From Maridesulfovibrio ferrireducens (GTDB lineage: Bacteria; Desulfobacterota; Desulfovibrionia; Desulfovibrionales; Desulfovibrionaceae): 64,000 nucleotides of DNA. The notes under the pieces are model-generated. The model did not search any database, was not told the DNA's origin, and was given only the letters and a program-made list of their open reading frames with translations. Made by a program: the position numbers and the translations under genes. Location: the NCBI RefSeq assembly GCF_016342405.1, contig NZ_JAEINN010000015.1:60591-124590 (forward strand). Reading direction: 5' to 3'. Numbering within the stretch: position 1 is the first letter of the stretch; each line of letters opens with the position of its first letter. Shown here in pieces: positions 15,418 to 24,010 of this stretch.

Positions 15418-16830
15418 ATGAAAATCGAATTGACTCAGTATGGCAAATGGTTGCCGGCTGACGTGCAAACGCCCATCAGCCTTTATCTCGGGCTGGTTGG
15501 AGATGCACCGGGAATACTACTTGAGAGTGCCGAGGTTGATGGACGGTTGGGACGATACAGTCTTATCGCCTGGGATTTCAGGCTGGTCTTATCTCCTGTT
15601 CGCGGCAAGCTGGCTGTTGAATGTGCGGATTCACGCCTTGCCGGACTGGCGCAGTATTCAGGAATGGAATTTCTGGATGGTCTTCGGGCGGTGATGAAAG
15701 CTTTGCATGTGAACACTCAGAAAGAAGTTGGGATTCTACCCGCTTTGACCAGAGGGCTATACGGAACATTAGGTTACGGCCTTGCCGGAATGCTTGAACC
15801 TAAGCTTGCGGACAAAATTCCAGCCAAGGATGTTGAGGTTCGCCTTGCTCTGCCGGGGCGTGCTGTTCTGTTTGACCACTTGAAGCACCGTTGCTGTTTT
15901 CTTTCTCTTGATGAAGGTGCCAAACCGGAATTTACCCCGCAGGACTTCAATAGCAAGTGTGAATCTACCAAGGTAGGTGAACCTGTGGCTGTCCCGGGGC
16001 GTGAAAAATATATTGAAGGCGTTGAAAAAGTTCGGGAACTTATCGCAGAAGGTGAGTGTATTCAGGTGGTCCTCTCCACTCGTTTCTCAGCACCTTTCAG
16101 CGGTAATGCTTTTGATCTTTATCGCAGACTCAGGCAGGCCAATCCGTCACCCTTCATGTTTTACATGAAGTTCAGCCGTGAAGAAATTCTGCTTGGATCG
16201 TCTCCTGAAATGATGGCCCGTTGTGAAAAGGGCAGGCTTGAAGTCCGTCCCATTGCCGGAACTCGTCCACGGGGCAAGGATGCCGCCGGAGACCGCAAGT
16301 TCTCCGAAGAGCTTCTTGCCGATCCTAAAGAACGCGCGGAGCATATTATGCTGGTTGATCTTGGTCGTAATGATCTGGGCCGCATCGCCAAACCCGGTAC
16401 TGTTACCGTTGAGAAGTTTATGCAGGTTGAATATTTCAGCCACGTTATGCACCTGACTTCATATGTGGAAGCTGATCTTCGTGACGATTATGATGCAATT
16501 GATGTGTTGCAGGCAACTTTTCCGGCAGGAACCCTTTCCGGTGCTCCGAAAATAAGAGCGATGGAAATTATTGCTGAAATTGAAGAAGTTCCGCGCGGAC
16601 CTTATGGCGGGGCAATCGGTTTTATCGGACTCGATAAAGACTCGATCAATCTTGATACAGGCATAACCATCCGTTCAATGTGGATCAGAGATGGCAAGTG
16701 TCACTGGCAGGCCGGGGCCGGAATTGTTTATGATTCCGATCCTGAAATGGAATGGAAAGAATGTAACAACAAGGCAAGAGTTTTAAGAGAAATTTTGCAA
16801 TCGGAGGGCGGCGATGTTTTTGCTCGTTGA
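15418..16830 (+). CDS. trpE: Anthranilate synthase component I
   Basis: With TrpG it converts chorismate and glutamine to anthranilate, the first step of Trp synthesis. The 470-residue protein has the Trp feedback-binding motif LLES at residues 34-37 in its N-terminal domain. Its C-terminal chorismate-binding domain carries 'VDLGRNDLGRIAKPGTV', 'FPAGTLSGAPKIRAMEII' and 'GPYGGAIGF'. AGGAG sits immediately before the ATG at 15418; the frame is open further upstream, but without a better start. The last 17 nt overlap trpG, implying translational coupling. It is the first gene after the internal attenuator. Confidence 0.95.
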   Translation: MKIELTQYGKWLPADVQTPISLYLGLVGDAPGILLESAEVDGRLGRYSLIAWDFRLVLSPVRGKLAVECADSRLAGLAQYSGMEFLDGLRAVMKALHVNTQKEVGILPALTRGLYGTLGYGLAGMLEPKLADKIPAKDVEVRLALPGRAVLFDHLKHRCCFLSLDEGAKPEFTPQDFNSKCESTKVGEPVAVPGREKYIEGVEKVRELIAEGECIQVVLSTRFSAPFSGNAFDLYRRLRQANPSPFMFYMKFSREEILLGSSPEMMARCEKGRLEVRPIAGTRPRGKDAAGDRKFSEELLADPKERAEHIMLVDLGRNDLGRIAKPGTVTVEKFMQVEYFSHVMHLTSYVEADLRDDYDAIDVLQATFPAGTLSGAPKIRAMEIIAEIEEVPRGPYGGAIGFIGLDKDSINLDTGITIRSMWIRDGKCHWQAGAGIVYDSDPEMEWKECNNKARVLREILQSEGGDVFAR

Positions 16831-17386
16831 TAATTTTGATTCGTTCACATTCAATCTGGTTCAGGCTTTTCAGCAGCTGGGTGCCGAGCCTCTTGTCCTT
16901 AGAAATGACCGTGAGGAAATTCTGGAACTTGCTGAATCCGGAAAACTTGAGCGGGTCTGTCTTTCTCCCGGACCGAGCACTCCTCAGAATGCCGGTCTCA
17001 GTCTTGAATTTCTATCCCGCCTTCCTAAGGAAGTTCCGGTTATGGGAGTTTGCTTAGGACATCAGACTCTTGGACATTTTGCCGGAGCCTCAGTTGTCCG
17101 GGCGGGGCGCATTATGCACGGTAAAACTTCAATGGTTTATCATAATAATGATGGGCTGTTCAGTGGTTTGGACGATCCTTTTGAAGTCTGCCGTTATCAT
17201 TCTTTAGTGGTGAATGTTGATGAAGCTCCTGAAATTCTAGAGCGCACAGCATGGACAGATCAGCAGGAAGTCATGGGACTTCGGTACAAAGATCGTCCGT
17301 GGGCGGGAGTGCAGTTTCATCCCGAGTCTATTTTGACTCCGGACGGACCGAAGCTTTTGAAGAACTTTCTTGAGGGAAATATTTAA
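16814..17386 (+). CDS. trpG: Anthranilate synthase component II, glutamine amidotransferase
   Basis: This 190-residue class I amidotransferase supplies ammonia to TrpE. The nucleophile is Cys80 in GVCLGHQTLG, and the His-Glu pair is in VQFHPESIL near the C-terminus; the oxyanion loop is SPGPSTP. Length is normal for a stand-alone TrpG, not fused to TrpD. The gene overlaps the end of trpE by 17 nt and has GGAGG about 9 nt before its ATG. A PabA role for folate is possible in addition, since no separate pabA is seen here. Confidence 0.95.
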   Translation: MFLLVDNFDSFTFNLVQAFQQLGAEPLVLRNDREEILELAESGKLERVCLSPGPSTPQNAGLSLEFLSRLPKEVPVMGVCLGHQTLGHFAGASVVRAGRIMHGKTSMVYHNNDGLFSGLDDPFEVCRYHSLVVNVDEAPEILERTAWTDQQEVMGLRYKDRPWAGVQFHPESILTPDGPKLLKNFLEGNI

Positions 17387-17423
17387 TCAATTTTCATTAA
17401 TTTAAGGATATAAGGATAGTAAA

Positions 17424-18413
17424 ATGGCGGAATGTGTAACCACGGCTTTGACAGAACTGACCTTCGGGCGAGACCTTTCAACGGAACTGGCTGATTGTGT
17501 TTTTGAATCTCTTTTTTCAGGGGAAGTGTCTCCGGTACAGGCCGGAGCATTGCTCATGGGGCTTCGTGCAAAGGGAGAAACGGCTTCGGAAGTTGCATCC
17601 GGCGTAAACGCCGCGCTTAAAGAAGCTAAGCTTGTTAAAGGGCTGACCGGACAGTTGATCGACACATGCGGAACAGGTGGTGATGGAAGCAACAGTTTTA
17701 ACTGTTCAACAGCTGTGGCTCTTTATCTGGCAGATATGGGCTATAAGGTGGTTAAGCACGGAAACAGGGCGGTTTCGTCTTCCTGCGGAAGCGCTGACAT
17801 CCTTGAAGAGCTGGAGATTTCAATAACAACCACAGCCGAAAATGTCGCCGAAGTTCTTGAGCGTGATAATTTTGTATTTCTTTTTGCTCCTAATTATCAC
17901 CCGGCTTTCGGGAAAGTAGCTCCGATTAGAAAAGAACTTGGTATTCCGACTCTTTTTAATCTCATGGGACCGCTTTTAAATCCCGCTCGTCCGACTCATC
18001 AGATTCTGGGTGTCGGCAGACCGGAAATAATGCGTCTTATGGCAGAAGTTCTTGCTTTGACAGATGTCGGCAAAGCTTATGTTGTTCACGGAGCCGGACG
18101 TTTTGACGAGTTGACACCTTTCGGTATTAACAAGGCAATTCTTGTGGATGATGGAATGCTGACCGAGCTTGAAATTGATCCGGCTGATTATGGTTTTGCT
18201 CTTTCTTCTCCTTCGGATGTAGCAGTTACGGATCGTAAGAATGCCCGCGAAACTATCCGTAAAGTTTTAGCCGGAAAAGCTCCGCAGCCTATGCTTGATA
18301 TGGTGGCACTTAATCTTGGAGCCGCCCTTTCGTTGCTAGATGGAACCAGCCTTGCTGATGGCATTGAAAAAGCAAAAGCAAAAATCGCGGTGGGCGTGAG
18401 CAGGGAGTATTAG
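17424..18413 (+). CDS. trpD: Anthranilate phosphoribosyltransferase
   Basis: The enzyme transfers the phosphoribosyl group of PRPP to anthranilate. The 329-residue protein has the PRPP-binding loop [17 protein letters not shown], the anthranilate-side [20 protein letters not shown] and the ligand segment '[16 protein letters not shown]'. It is of full family length and not fused. AAGGATA precedes the ATG. trpC begins 3 nt after the stop. Confidence 0.95.
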   Translation: MAECVTTALTELTFGRDLSTELADCVFESLFSGEVSPVQAGALLMGLRAKGETASEVASGVNAALKEAKLVKGLTGQLIDTCGTGGDGSNSFNCSTAVALYLADMGYKVVKHGNRAVSSSCGSADILEELEISITTTAENVAEVLERDNFVFLFAPNYHPAFGKVAPIRKELGIPTLFNLMGPLLNPARPTHQILGVGRPEIMRLMAEVLALTDVGKAYVVHGAGRFDELTPFGINKAILVDDGMLTELEIDPADYGFALSSPSDVAVTDRKNARETIRKVLAGKAPQPMLDMVALNLGAALSLLDGTSLADGIEKAKAKIAVGVSREY

Positions 18414-18416
18414 AAG

Positions 18417-19208
18417 ATGCTTGAGAAGTTTCGCATAGCCAAACAAAGTGAAGTGGATATGCTCCATAAGGTCGAGGCGGAAGGTGGGCTTCCCGCTCCA
18501 TATACTGGAGTTCGTCCTTCATTTGCCGACGCGATAAGGCGTGATGAATCGGGTATGAAAGTTATTGCTGAATATAAGCGGGCATCACCTTCCAAGGGTG
18601 ATATAAATCTCGGTTTAAGTCCTGCCGAGGTGGCGGATATGTATGCCGGTGGCGGTGCTTCTGCCATTTCAGTTTTAACGGAAGAGCACTATTTTAAAGG
18701 AAGTCTCAGTTATCTTGATGAAATTAAATCTTGCGGATTGCCGATGCTTCGCAAAGATTTTCTGGTTGATCCGCTTCAGATTGTTCAGACTGCGGCGACT
18801 CCTGCTTCGGCCCTATTAGTTATAGTACGCATGTTTGCTGATGACGGTCTGCTTAAGGAAATGATTGATAAAACTTATGAAGCCGGACTTGATGCGGTGG
18901 TTGAGGCTTTTGATTTGCAAGATCTTATGCGGGCCAAAAAAGCGGGGGCGCGGATAATACAGATTAATAATCGCGATCTTGATAACCTCGGAATCGACAT
19001 GAACAGAGCAGTAGAGTTTATTAAAGAGCGTGATGACAGCGAAATCTGGATTTGTGCCAGTGGTATTAATGAACCGGATGATTGCATAAAAATGGCAGAA
19101 CTCGGTTATGATAGTGTGCTGGTCGGGACATCCATAATGTCGAGCGCAAACCCGCAGGATAAACTTGCCGCTCTGGTTGCCGGATCTGCGTCTGGAGGCG
19201 GGCGATGA
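18417..19208 (+). CDS. trpC: Indole-3-glycerol phosphate synthase
   Basis: This (beta/alpha)8 barrel enzyme closes the indole ring of CdRP. The 263-residue protein carries VIAEYKRASPSKGDI with the catalytic Lys, 'LRKDFLVDPLQI', and the INNRDL and ASGI phosphate-binding segments. It is a monofunctional TrpC, with TrpF encoded separately. GGGAG in the end of trpD serves as Shine-Dalgarno. The stop overlaps the trpF start by 4 nt (ATGA). Confidence 0.95.
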   Translation: MLEKFRIAKQSEVDMLHKVEAEGGLPAPYTGVRPSFADAIRRDESGMKVIAEYKRASPSKGDINLGLSPAEVADMYAGGGASAISVLTEEHYFKGSLSYLDEIKSCGLPMLRKDFLVDPLQIVQTAATPASALLVIVRMFADDGLLKEMIDKTYEAGLDAVVEAFDLQDLMRAKKAGARIIQINNRDLDNLGIDMNRAVEFIKERDDSEIWICASGINEPDDCIKMAELGYDSVLVGTSIMSSANPQDKLAALVAGSASGGGR

Positions 19209-19843
19209 ATCAACTCATTAAAGTATGCGGTATGACTCGCGTTGAAGATGTTGCTAATTGTGAAGAGCTGGGCGCTGATTTTCTGGGATTTATTTTTCAT
19301 CCCTCAAGCCCCAGGTGTGTGGATGCGGATTTTGTGCGCTCGGTTGTGGTTAAAAAAGCTAAAAAAGTCGGCGTATTTGTTAAGCAAAGTGCTGCGGAAA
19401 TACTCGAGATTATGAAGAATGCAAAACTAGATTTCGCTCAGCTTCATGGCGGGCAGAATGAAGAATTCTGCAAAGCTATCGGTAAAGAGCGCGTGATTAA
19501 AGTGCTTTGGCCCCAGCGTTATGATTCGGTGAAAGAGTTTCAGGATGATATTGACCGCTTTACAGCTTATTGCAGTTATATGCTCTTTGATGCCGGAAGT
19601 TCCGGCGGCGGGCATGGCAAAACTCTCGATTTTTCAGTTTTTTCAGAAGTGAAAATTCAGATACCGTGGCTACTTGCAGGTGGTCTTTCATCAGAAAATT
19701 TATTGGAAGCCATAAGTAGTGCAAAACCAGACGGTGTTGATCTGAATTCCGGTGTGGAAGTTAGCCCCGGCATTAAAGATATAAATAAATTGAGTGCAGC
19801 TTTTGTTTCAGTGCACTTAGCAAATAAGAGGAAAACGTCATGA
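19205..19843 (+). CDS. trpF: Phosphoribosylanthranilate isomerase
   Basis: This barrel enzyme carries out the Amadori rearrangement of PRA to CdRP. The 212-residue protein begins IKVCGMTRVEDV with the catalytic Cys, and has 'LGFIFHPSSPR', the catalytic Asp in 'LFDAGSSGGGHGKTLDFS', 'LLAGGLSSENL' and 'GVDLNSGVEVSPGIKD'. It overlaps trpC at its start and trpB at its end by 4 nt each, so trpC-F-B are translationally coupled. Confidence 0.95.
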   Translation: MNQLIKVCGMTRVEDVANCEELGADFLGFIFHPSSPRCVDADFVRSVVVKKAKKVGVFVKQSAAEILEIMKNAKLDFAQLHGGQNEEFCKAIGKERVIKVLWPQRYDSVKEFQDDIDRFTAYCSYMLFDAGSSGGGHGKTLDFSVFSEVKIQIPWLLAGGLSSENLLEAISSAKPDGVDLNSGVEVSPGIKDINKLSAAFVSVHLANKRKTS

Positions 19844-21018
19844 AAAGAGGATATTATGGAGATTTCGGTGGACAGTTTGTACCTGAATTGCTCATGCCTC
19901 CACTTCTGGAGCTTGAAGAAGCAATGGGGAGAATTCTAAAATCAGCTGAATTTCAGCAGGAATTCACACGTTTGCTCAAAGATTTTGTGGGTCGCCCTAC
20001 AGCGCTTACTCATTGCGCAAATCTTTCACGCGAGCTCGGTTTCAACCTCTGGTTGAAACGTGAAGATTTAGCTCATACCGGAGCTCATAAAGTTAACAAC
20101 ACTGTCGGTCAGGCTTTGTTAACTAAGATGATGGGTAAACCTTGTCTTCTGGCGGAAACCGGAGCCGGTCAACACGGGGTTGCAACTGCAACAGCCGCTG
20201 CTCTTCTTGATCTTGAGTGTGAGATTTATATGGGAGCTGTCGATGTAAAACGTCAGTCTCATAACGTTCGCCGCATGGAACTTCTCGGCGCAAAGTGCAT
20301 TCCTGTCGAATCCGGCACGCAGACTTTGAAAGATGCGATAAATGCTGCGCTTCGTCAGTGGATAGCTAATCAGCGCACTACCCATTACTGCTTCGGAACC
20401 GCAGCCGGACCACATCCGTTCCCTCTTCTTGTAAGAGAATTCCAGTCCGTAATCGGTCGTGAAGCAAAGCAGCAGTTTAAAGAACGTACTGGTGAGATGC
20501 CTTATATGGTTGTTGCCTGTGTAGGCGGCGGTTCCAATGCAATCGGTATGTTCCACGAATTTGTTAATGAAAAATCAGTGAAGATTGTAGGCGTAGAAGC
20601 TGCTGGAACAGGCAAACCGGGATGCACTAATTCCGCACCTATTAATCTGGGTACACCCGGAGTGCTTCACGGAATGAATACTTTGTTATTACAGACAGAT
20701 GAAGGACAGATACTTCCATCACATTCTATCGCCGCCGGACTTGATTATCCCGGTGTAGGGCCGGAACATGTCCATCTTCACGATTGCGGCAGGGCGCAGT
20801 ATGGCATGGTCAATGACAGTCAGGCTATCAATGCTTTTCACGTACTTTGCCGCAAGGAAGGAATTCTTCCCGCGCTTGAAAGTTCACATGCTGTAGCATG
20901 GGTGCTCGAAAACAAGGATTCGATTCCTAAAGATGCAAACGTAATTGTGAATCTGTCCGGTCGCGGAGATAAAGATATGGGTATTTTAGAAGATTACCTC
21001 AAGCAGCACGGGAAATAG
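19840..21018 (+). CDS. trpB: Tryptophan synthase beta chain
   Basis: This PLP enzyme condenses indole and serine to tryptophan. The 392-residue protein has the PLP-binding Lys84 in HTGAHKVNNTVGQ, the phosphate cup CVGGGSNAIG, 'AGLDYPGVGPEH' and the final 'NLSGRGDKDMG'. It is a canonical TrpB1 type, which needs TrpA. It overlaps trpF by 4 nt, and trpA follows after 13 nt. Confidence 0.96.
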   Translation: MKRGYYGDFGGQFVPELLMPPLLELEEAMGRILKSAEFQQEFTRLLKDFVGRPTALTHCANLSRELGFNLWLKREDLAHTGAHKVNNTVGQALLTKMMGKPCLLAETGAGQHGVATATAAALLDLECEIYMGAVDVKRQSHNVRRMELLGAKCIPVESGTQTLKDAINAALRQWIANQRTTHYCFGTAAGPHPFPLLVREFQSVIGREAKQQFKERTGEMPYMVVACVGGGSNAIGMFHEFVNEKSVKIVGVEAAGTGKPGCTNSAPINLGTPGVLHGMNTLLLQTDEGQILPSHSIAAGLDYPGVGPEHVHLHDCGRAQYGMVNDSQAINAFHVLCRKEGILPALESSHAVAWVLENKDSIPKDANVIVNLSGRGDKDMGILEDYLKQHGK

Positions 21019-21031
21019 TGGAGCAGATAAA

Positions 21032-21802
21032 ATGAGTATTACAACACTTGCTGATAAAATAAATGAAGCCAATGCAGAAGGGCGAACAGCTCTCATTCCT
21101 TTTCTTCCCGGTGGATATCCGAATAAAGATATATTCTGGAAAGAAATTCTCGAACTTGATGCAAACGGCGCAGACATAATCGAAATAGGAATGCCTTTTT
21201 CCGATCCGGTTGCAGATGGTCCTGTCGTCGAAGCCGCATCTCTCAAGTGTCTTGATGCCGGAGTTAATCTAAAATGGATTATTGAAGGGCTCGCAAAAGT
21301 TCGGTCGCAGATCAGCGCAGGAATCGTGCTGATGGGATATTACAATCCTGTGCTTCAATATGGGCTTGAGAAGTTTGCAAAGGATGCTAATGATGCGGGA
21401 GTAAATGGGCTGATCATCGCTGATTTACCGTATGAAGAGGGTGTAGAATTTCGGGATTTATTAGCGGAAAACGAAGTCGCTCTTGTTCCACTGGTAGGAC
21501 TGAACACAACACCTGAGCGCATGAAACTTTACGCTGATGGTGGAAATGGGTTCTGCTATTTTGTTTCTGTATTAGGAACAACAGGCGATCGCGATTCTTT
21601 GCCGGAAGAAATCAAGGTGGGCCTTAAAAACGCGAAGGAAATATTCGATATTCCCGTAGCGCTGGGCTTCGGGCTGAAACATCCGTCACAGCTGATACCA
21701 CTTGAAGGATTGGTCGACGCGGCTGTTTTTGGATCAGCTCTCATCCGTCATATCGATGATGGTAAAAGCAGCGCTGAATTTATGAAGGTCTGGAAGAAAT
21801 AA
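21032..21802 (+). CDS. trpA: Tryptophan synthase alpha chain
   Basis: This barrel subunit cleaves indole-3-glycerol phosphate and channels indole to TrpB. The 256-residue protein has the catalytic Glu in 'ADIIEIGMPFSDPVADGPVV' and the catalytic Asp in 'LIIADLPYEEG'. The phosphate-binding loops are 'GFGLKHPSQ' and 'GSALIR'. The N-terminal motif is IPFLPGGYP rather than the usual FVTAGDP. GGAG precedes the ATG. A terminator ends the operon at 21839. Confidence 0.95.
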   Translation: MSITTLADKINEANAEGRTALIPFLPGGYPNKDIFWKEILELDANGADIIEIGMPFSDPVADGPVVEAASLKCLDAGVNLKWIIEGLAKVRSQISAGIVLMGYYNPVLQYGLEKFAKDANDAGVNGLIIADLPYEEGVEFRDLLAENEVALVPLVGLNTTPERMKLYADGGNGFCYFVSVLGTTGDRDSLPEEIKVGLKNAKEIFDIPVALGFGLKHPSQLIPLEGLVDAAVFGSALIRHIDDGKSSAEFMKVWKK

Positions 21803-21838
21803 TATTAAAGATAGGCTTTTAGTAACCAGCTTTTGATG

Positions 21839-21884
21839 ACCAGAGGGGGAACTTTTTTATGAAAGTTTTCTCTCTGGTTTTTTT
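21839..21884 (+). terminator. Terminator of the aromatic supra-operon
   Basis: ACCAGAG and CTCTGGT pair at the base, with an inner AACTTT/AAAGTT pairing, and seven T follow. Confidence 0.85.
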
Positions 21885-21900
21885 ATAATGGGAGTGTTTC

Positions 21901-22578
21901 TTATGTTGTGGGTTTTGTCTTTTTAATCATGTTTATGAGGTTAGGCATTTCTGTCATTGGATTTGTCAGTGGAACGTGGGATCTTATTCTGTTCGCATAT
22001 GGTAGCTTTGTTGTGATGCTTAATTTCTTGGCGTTTGCTATTGCTATTTTTAAATTCGTGCAAAATATTTCCGCTTCTTTCTTGTTTGTTGGCATTGGCT
22101 TATCGAAATTCGGAAATACAGCCTTAAGGTGTTTAACTACATCTGTTGCATTTGGGTAAGTTTTTCCACGCTCAGTAAAATGCAAAATATACCAGTACTC
22201 AATTGACGGGTAATTAAAAAATACAGCCCATGCAGCTTTAGAGTCGGAAGCTCTTCTTTTCTTTTGTCCGCAAATTTTTTGAACTTCGCTTTGCAATGTT
22301 GTGATATTGTCAATTTCTTTATCAGATAATTGCTCGTTTTCGAGGTCTTTTAAAAAGATTACAGCATCAAAAGTTTTTGGGTCTCTTTCTATATAGGTAT
22401 GAACTTTATCAATACAATTAAATATCTGAGTATGTATTTTAATGGGCTTGTCTGGCGATGCTAGACATTCATTTAAAACATATTTGGCATAGTTCTGCTC
22501 TGTTTGACCATCGCAAATTAATAGAATGTTGGCTTTTTTATTGCGAGTGTTTCTGGCGGATTGTTTTGGACGAGCCAT
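21901..22578 (-). CDS. rloB: RloB-family protein (TOPRIM-like), partner of the AAA ATPase
   Basis: This 225-residue protein matches the RloB family: a basic N-terminus, then NILLICDGQTEQNY (residues 17-30) followed by FDAVIFLKDLEN (70-81). Late in the protein comes YANRIRSHVPLTNPMTE. The two acidic motifs correspond to TOPRIM-like positions; here the first Glu is Asp (CDG) and the second motif is D-x-E. Its ATG shares one base with the stop of the ATPase gene (TAATG), so they are translated together. ATPase plus RloB pairs occur in AbiL-like and other anti-phage systems, where the RloB protein is the probable nuclease effector. The defence role is inference. Confidence 0.8.
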   Translation of the reverse strand: MARPKQSARNTRNKKANILLICDGQTEQNYAKYVLNECLASPDKPIKIHTQIFNCIDKVHTYIERDPKTFDAVIFLKDLENEQLSDKEIDNITTLQSEVQKICGQKKRRASDSKAAWAVFFNYPSIEYWYILHFTERGKTYPNATDVVKHLKAVFPNFDKPMPTNKKEAEIFCTNLKIAIANAKKLSITTKLPYANRIRSHVPLTNPMTEMPNLINMIKKTKPTT

Positions 22579-23867
22579 TATAAACCACCATCCCAGTCGA
22601 CCTCTGGCACTGCGCCGAATCGCCCATCAAGGTAATCTTTATAAAGTTTTTGTCCGCGATCATTTTTACTGACCGAGCCAACTCCCTTAAATTCAGATAG
22701 ACTGAAAAGTCTTGTTTCAAATGTGTCTTTGTCTTTTTCAGTAAAATAAATTTCGTCTGGGCGGAGCAATGTTTTGTCCATGACGGTAACGTCGTGTGTT
22801 GAGAAAATTAGTTGTGCGCCTTTAGGGTTTGTAGCTTTGTTCGTGAATAATTGAATTATTTTACGGACGAGATATGGATGCAATGCACTGTCTAGTTCGT
22901 CAAAAGCAACAGGTGTTCCTAAGTAAAGATTGAGAATAATCATCCCTGAAATCGAAAAAAAAGTTTTTGTTCCGTTAGATTCATCGTCTTGAAAGTTAAA
23001 AGGAATTGGATTGCCTTGAATGTCTAAATGGGAAAAAGAGATTTCTAATTTGGGATTAAATAATCCATCTGAATCGTTAAAGATATATTCTTCTGAGGGG
23101 GATAAGCCTAGGCTTCGCTGCTTTTCATTTATGTTGACTTCATGGACATTAATGTCAGCGGATTTAAGGAGGTGAGTAACGTGTTCTATATTAATTGTTT
23201 CATTTTGAATAAAACTAGCTGTGACATATTCTGGAATATTTGTTGATGTGAATTGTCCAAAAGATTTAAACCAGCTTATAGCTGAATCAAAGATGGAAAT
23301 TTCGCCTTTGTTTGAGAGGAGCGCAAGAGCTGTTTGTTGGTTATTGATCTCCGCTTTCCATACGTTTAAAAAAGCTTTTTTGGGGTGGATTGAACGGTGG
23401 AGTTCTAACTTGTTTTGTTCCCTGTCAATAAGAGTTACTTCTCTAGCTCCTTTTGTGTTGGGGATTGCAGTCAATTTTTCACGGATAATTTCTTCTGGAA
23501 CAAGTTCAAGCCAATATTGATACATGTGTCCATTTAAAGCGATAAATTTTATCCTGAAACAAGTAGGTTTGTTGGCGTAGGTCGGATTTAATCGGAAACA
23601 GTTGTCTTCAAATAAATCTTCTTTTTTTCTAAGAACTGACTCTTGAATGATTTTTTTCAAAAAAGAGAAAGCCTTCAAAACATTACTTTTCCCCGAAGCA
23701 TTAGCCCCCAAAATAGCAACACAAGGCAACGCTTCCGGCTCGCGGTTAATTCCCGTCTGTATGATATTATGATCATCATCTTTTTTGCTCTTAATAGCGG
23801 GCTGCATATATAAAGTCTGCTCTTCACCGATAGAACGGAAATTAGCGACACTGAATTCTAATAACAT
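22578..23867 (-). CDS. rloA: AAA/OLD-like ATPase, first gene of a probable defence module
   Basis: This 429-residue protein is an ABC/SMC-type ATPase. The Walker A loop is LGANASGKSNVLKAF at residues 53-67, Walker B is PVAFDELDSALHP near residue 320, and the switch His is in IFSTHDV near residue 358. The N-terminus MLLEFSVANFRSIGEEQTL is typical of the AAA_15/AAA_21 group found in RloA, AbiLi, PARIS AriA and similar sensors. It precedes rloB with a one-base overlap. The pair sits between the trp terminator and the sensor kinase, in the opposite direction to the trp operon and in visibly AT-richer DNA, as expected for an accessory insertion. No integrase or repeats flank it. Confidence 0.85.
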   Translation of the reverse strand: MLLEFSVANFRSIGEEQTLYMQPAIKSKKDDDHNIIQTGINREPEALPCVAILGANASGKSNVLKAFSFLKKIIQESVLRKKEDLFEDNCFRLNPTYANKPTCFRIKFIALNGHMYQYWLELVPEEIIREKLTAIPNTKGAREVTLIDREQNKLELHRSIHPKKAFLNVWKAEINNQQTALALLSNKGEISIFDSAISWFKSFGQFTSTNIPEYVTASFIQNETINIEHVTHLLKSADINVHEVNINEKQRSLGLSPSEEYIFNDSDGLFNPKLEISFSHLDIQGNPIPFNFQDDESNGTKTFFSISGMIILNLYLGTPVAFDELDSALHPYLVRKIIQLFTNKATNPKGAQLIFSTHDVTVMDKTLLRPDEIYFTEKDKDTFETRLFSLSEFKGVGSVSKNDRGQKLYKDYLDGRFGAVPEVDWDGGL

Positions 23868-24010
23868 GCTGATATTCTCTCAGAGTTTGATTTGATGACA
23901 CTTAATGTGCAATATGTGTATGAAGATATGATTTTTTTCCAAAAAATGGAAGGAAAACTTATCAAATAATGAGAAGTGCCACCCGTTAGCCCCATTTTAT
24001 CTAAGTCGCT

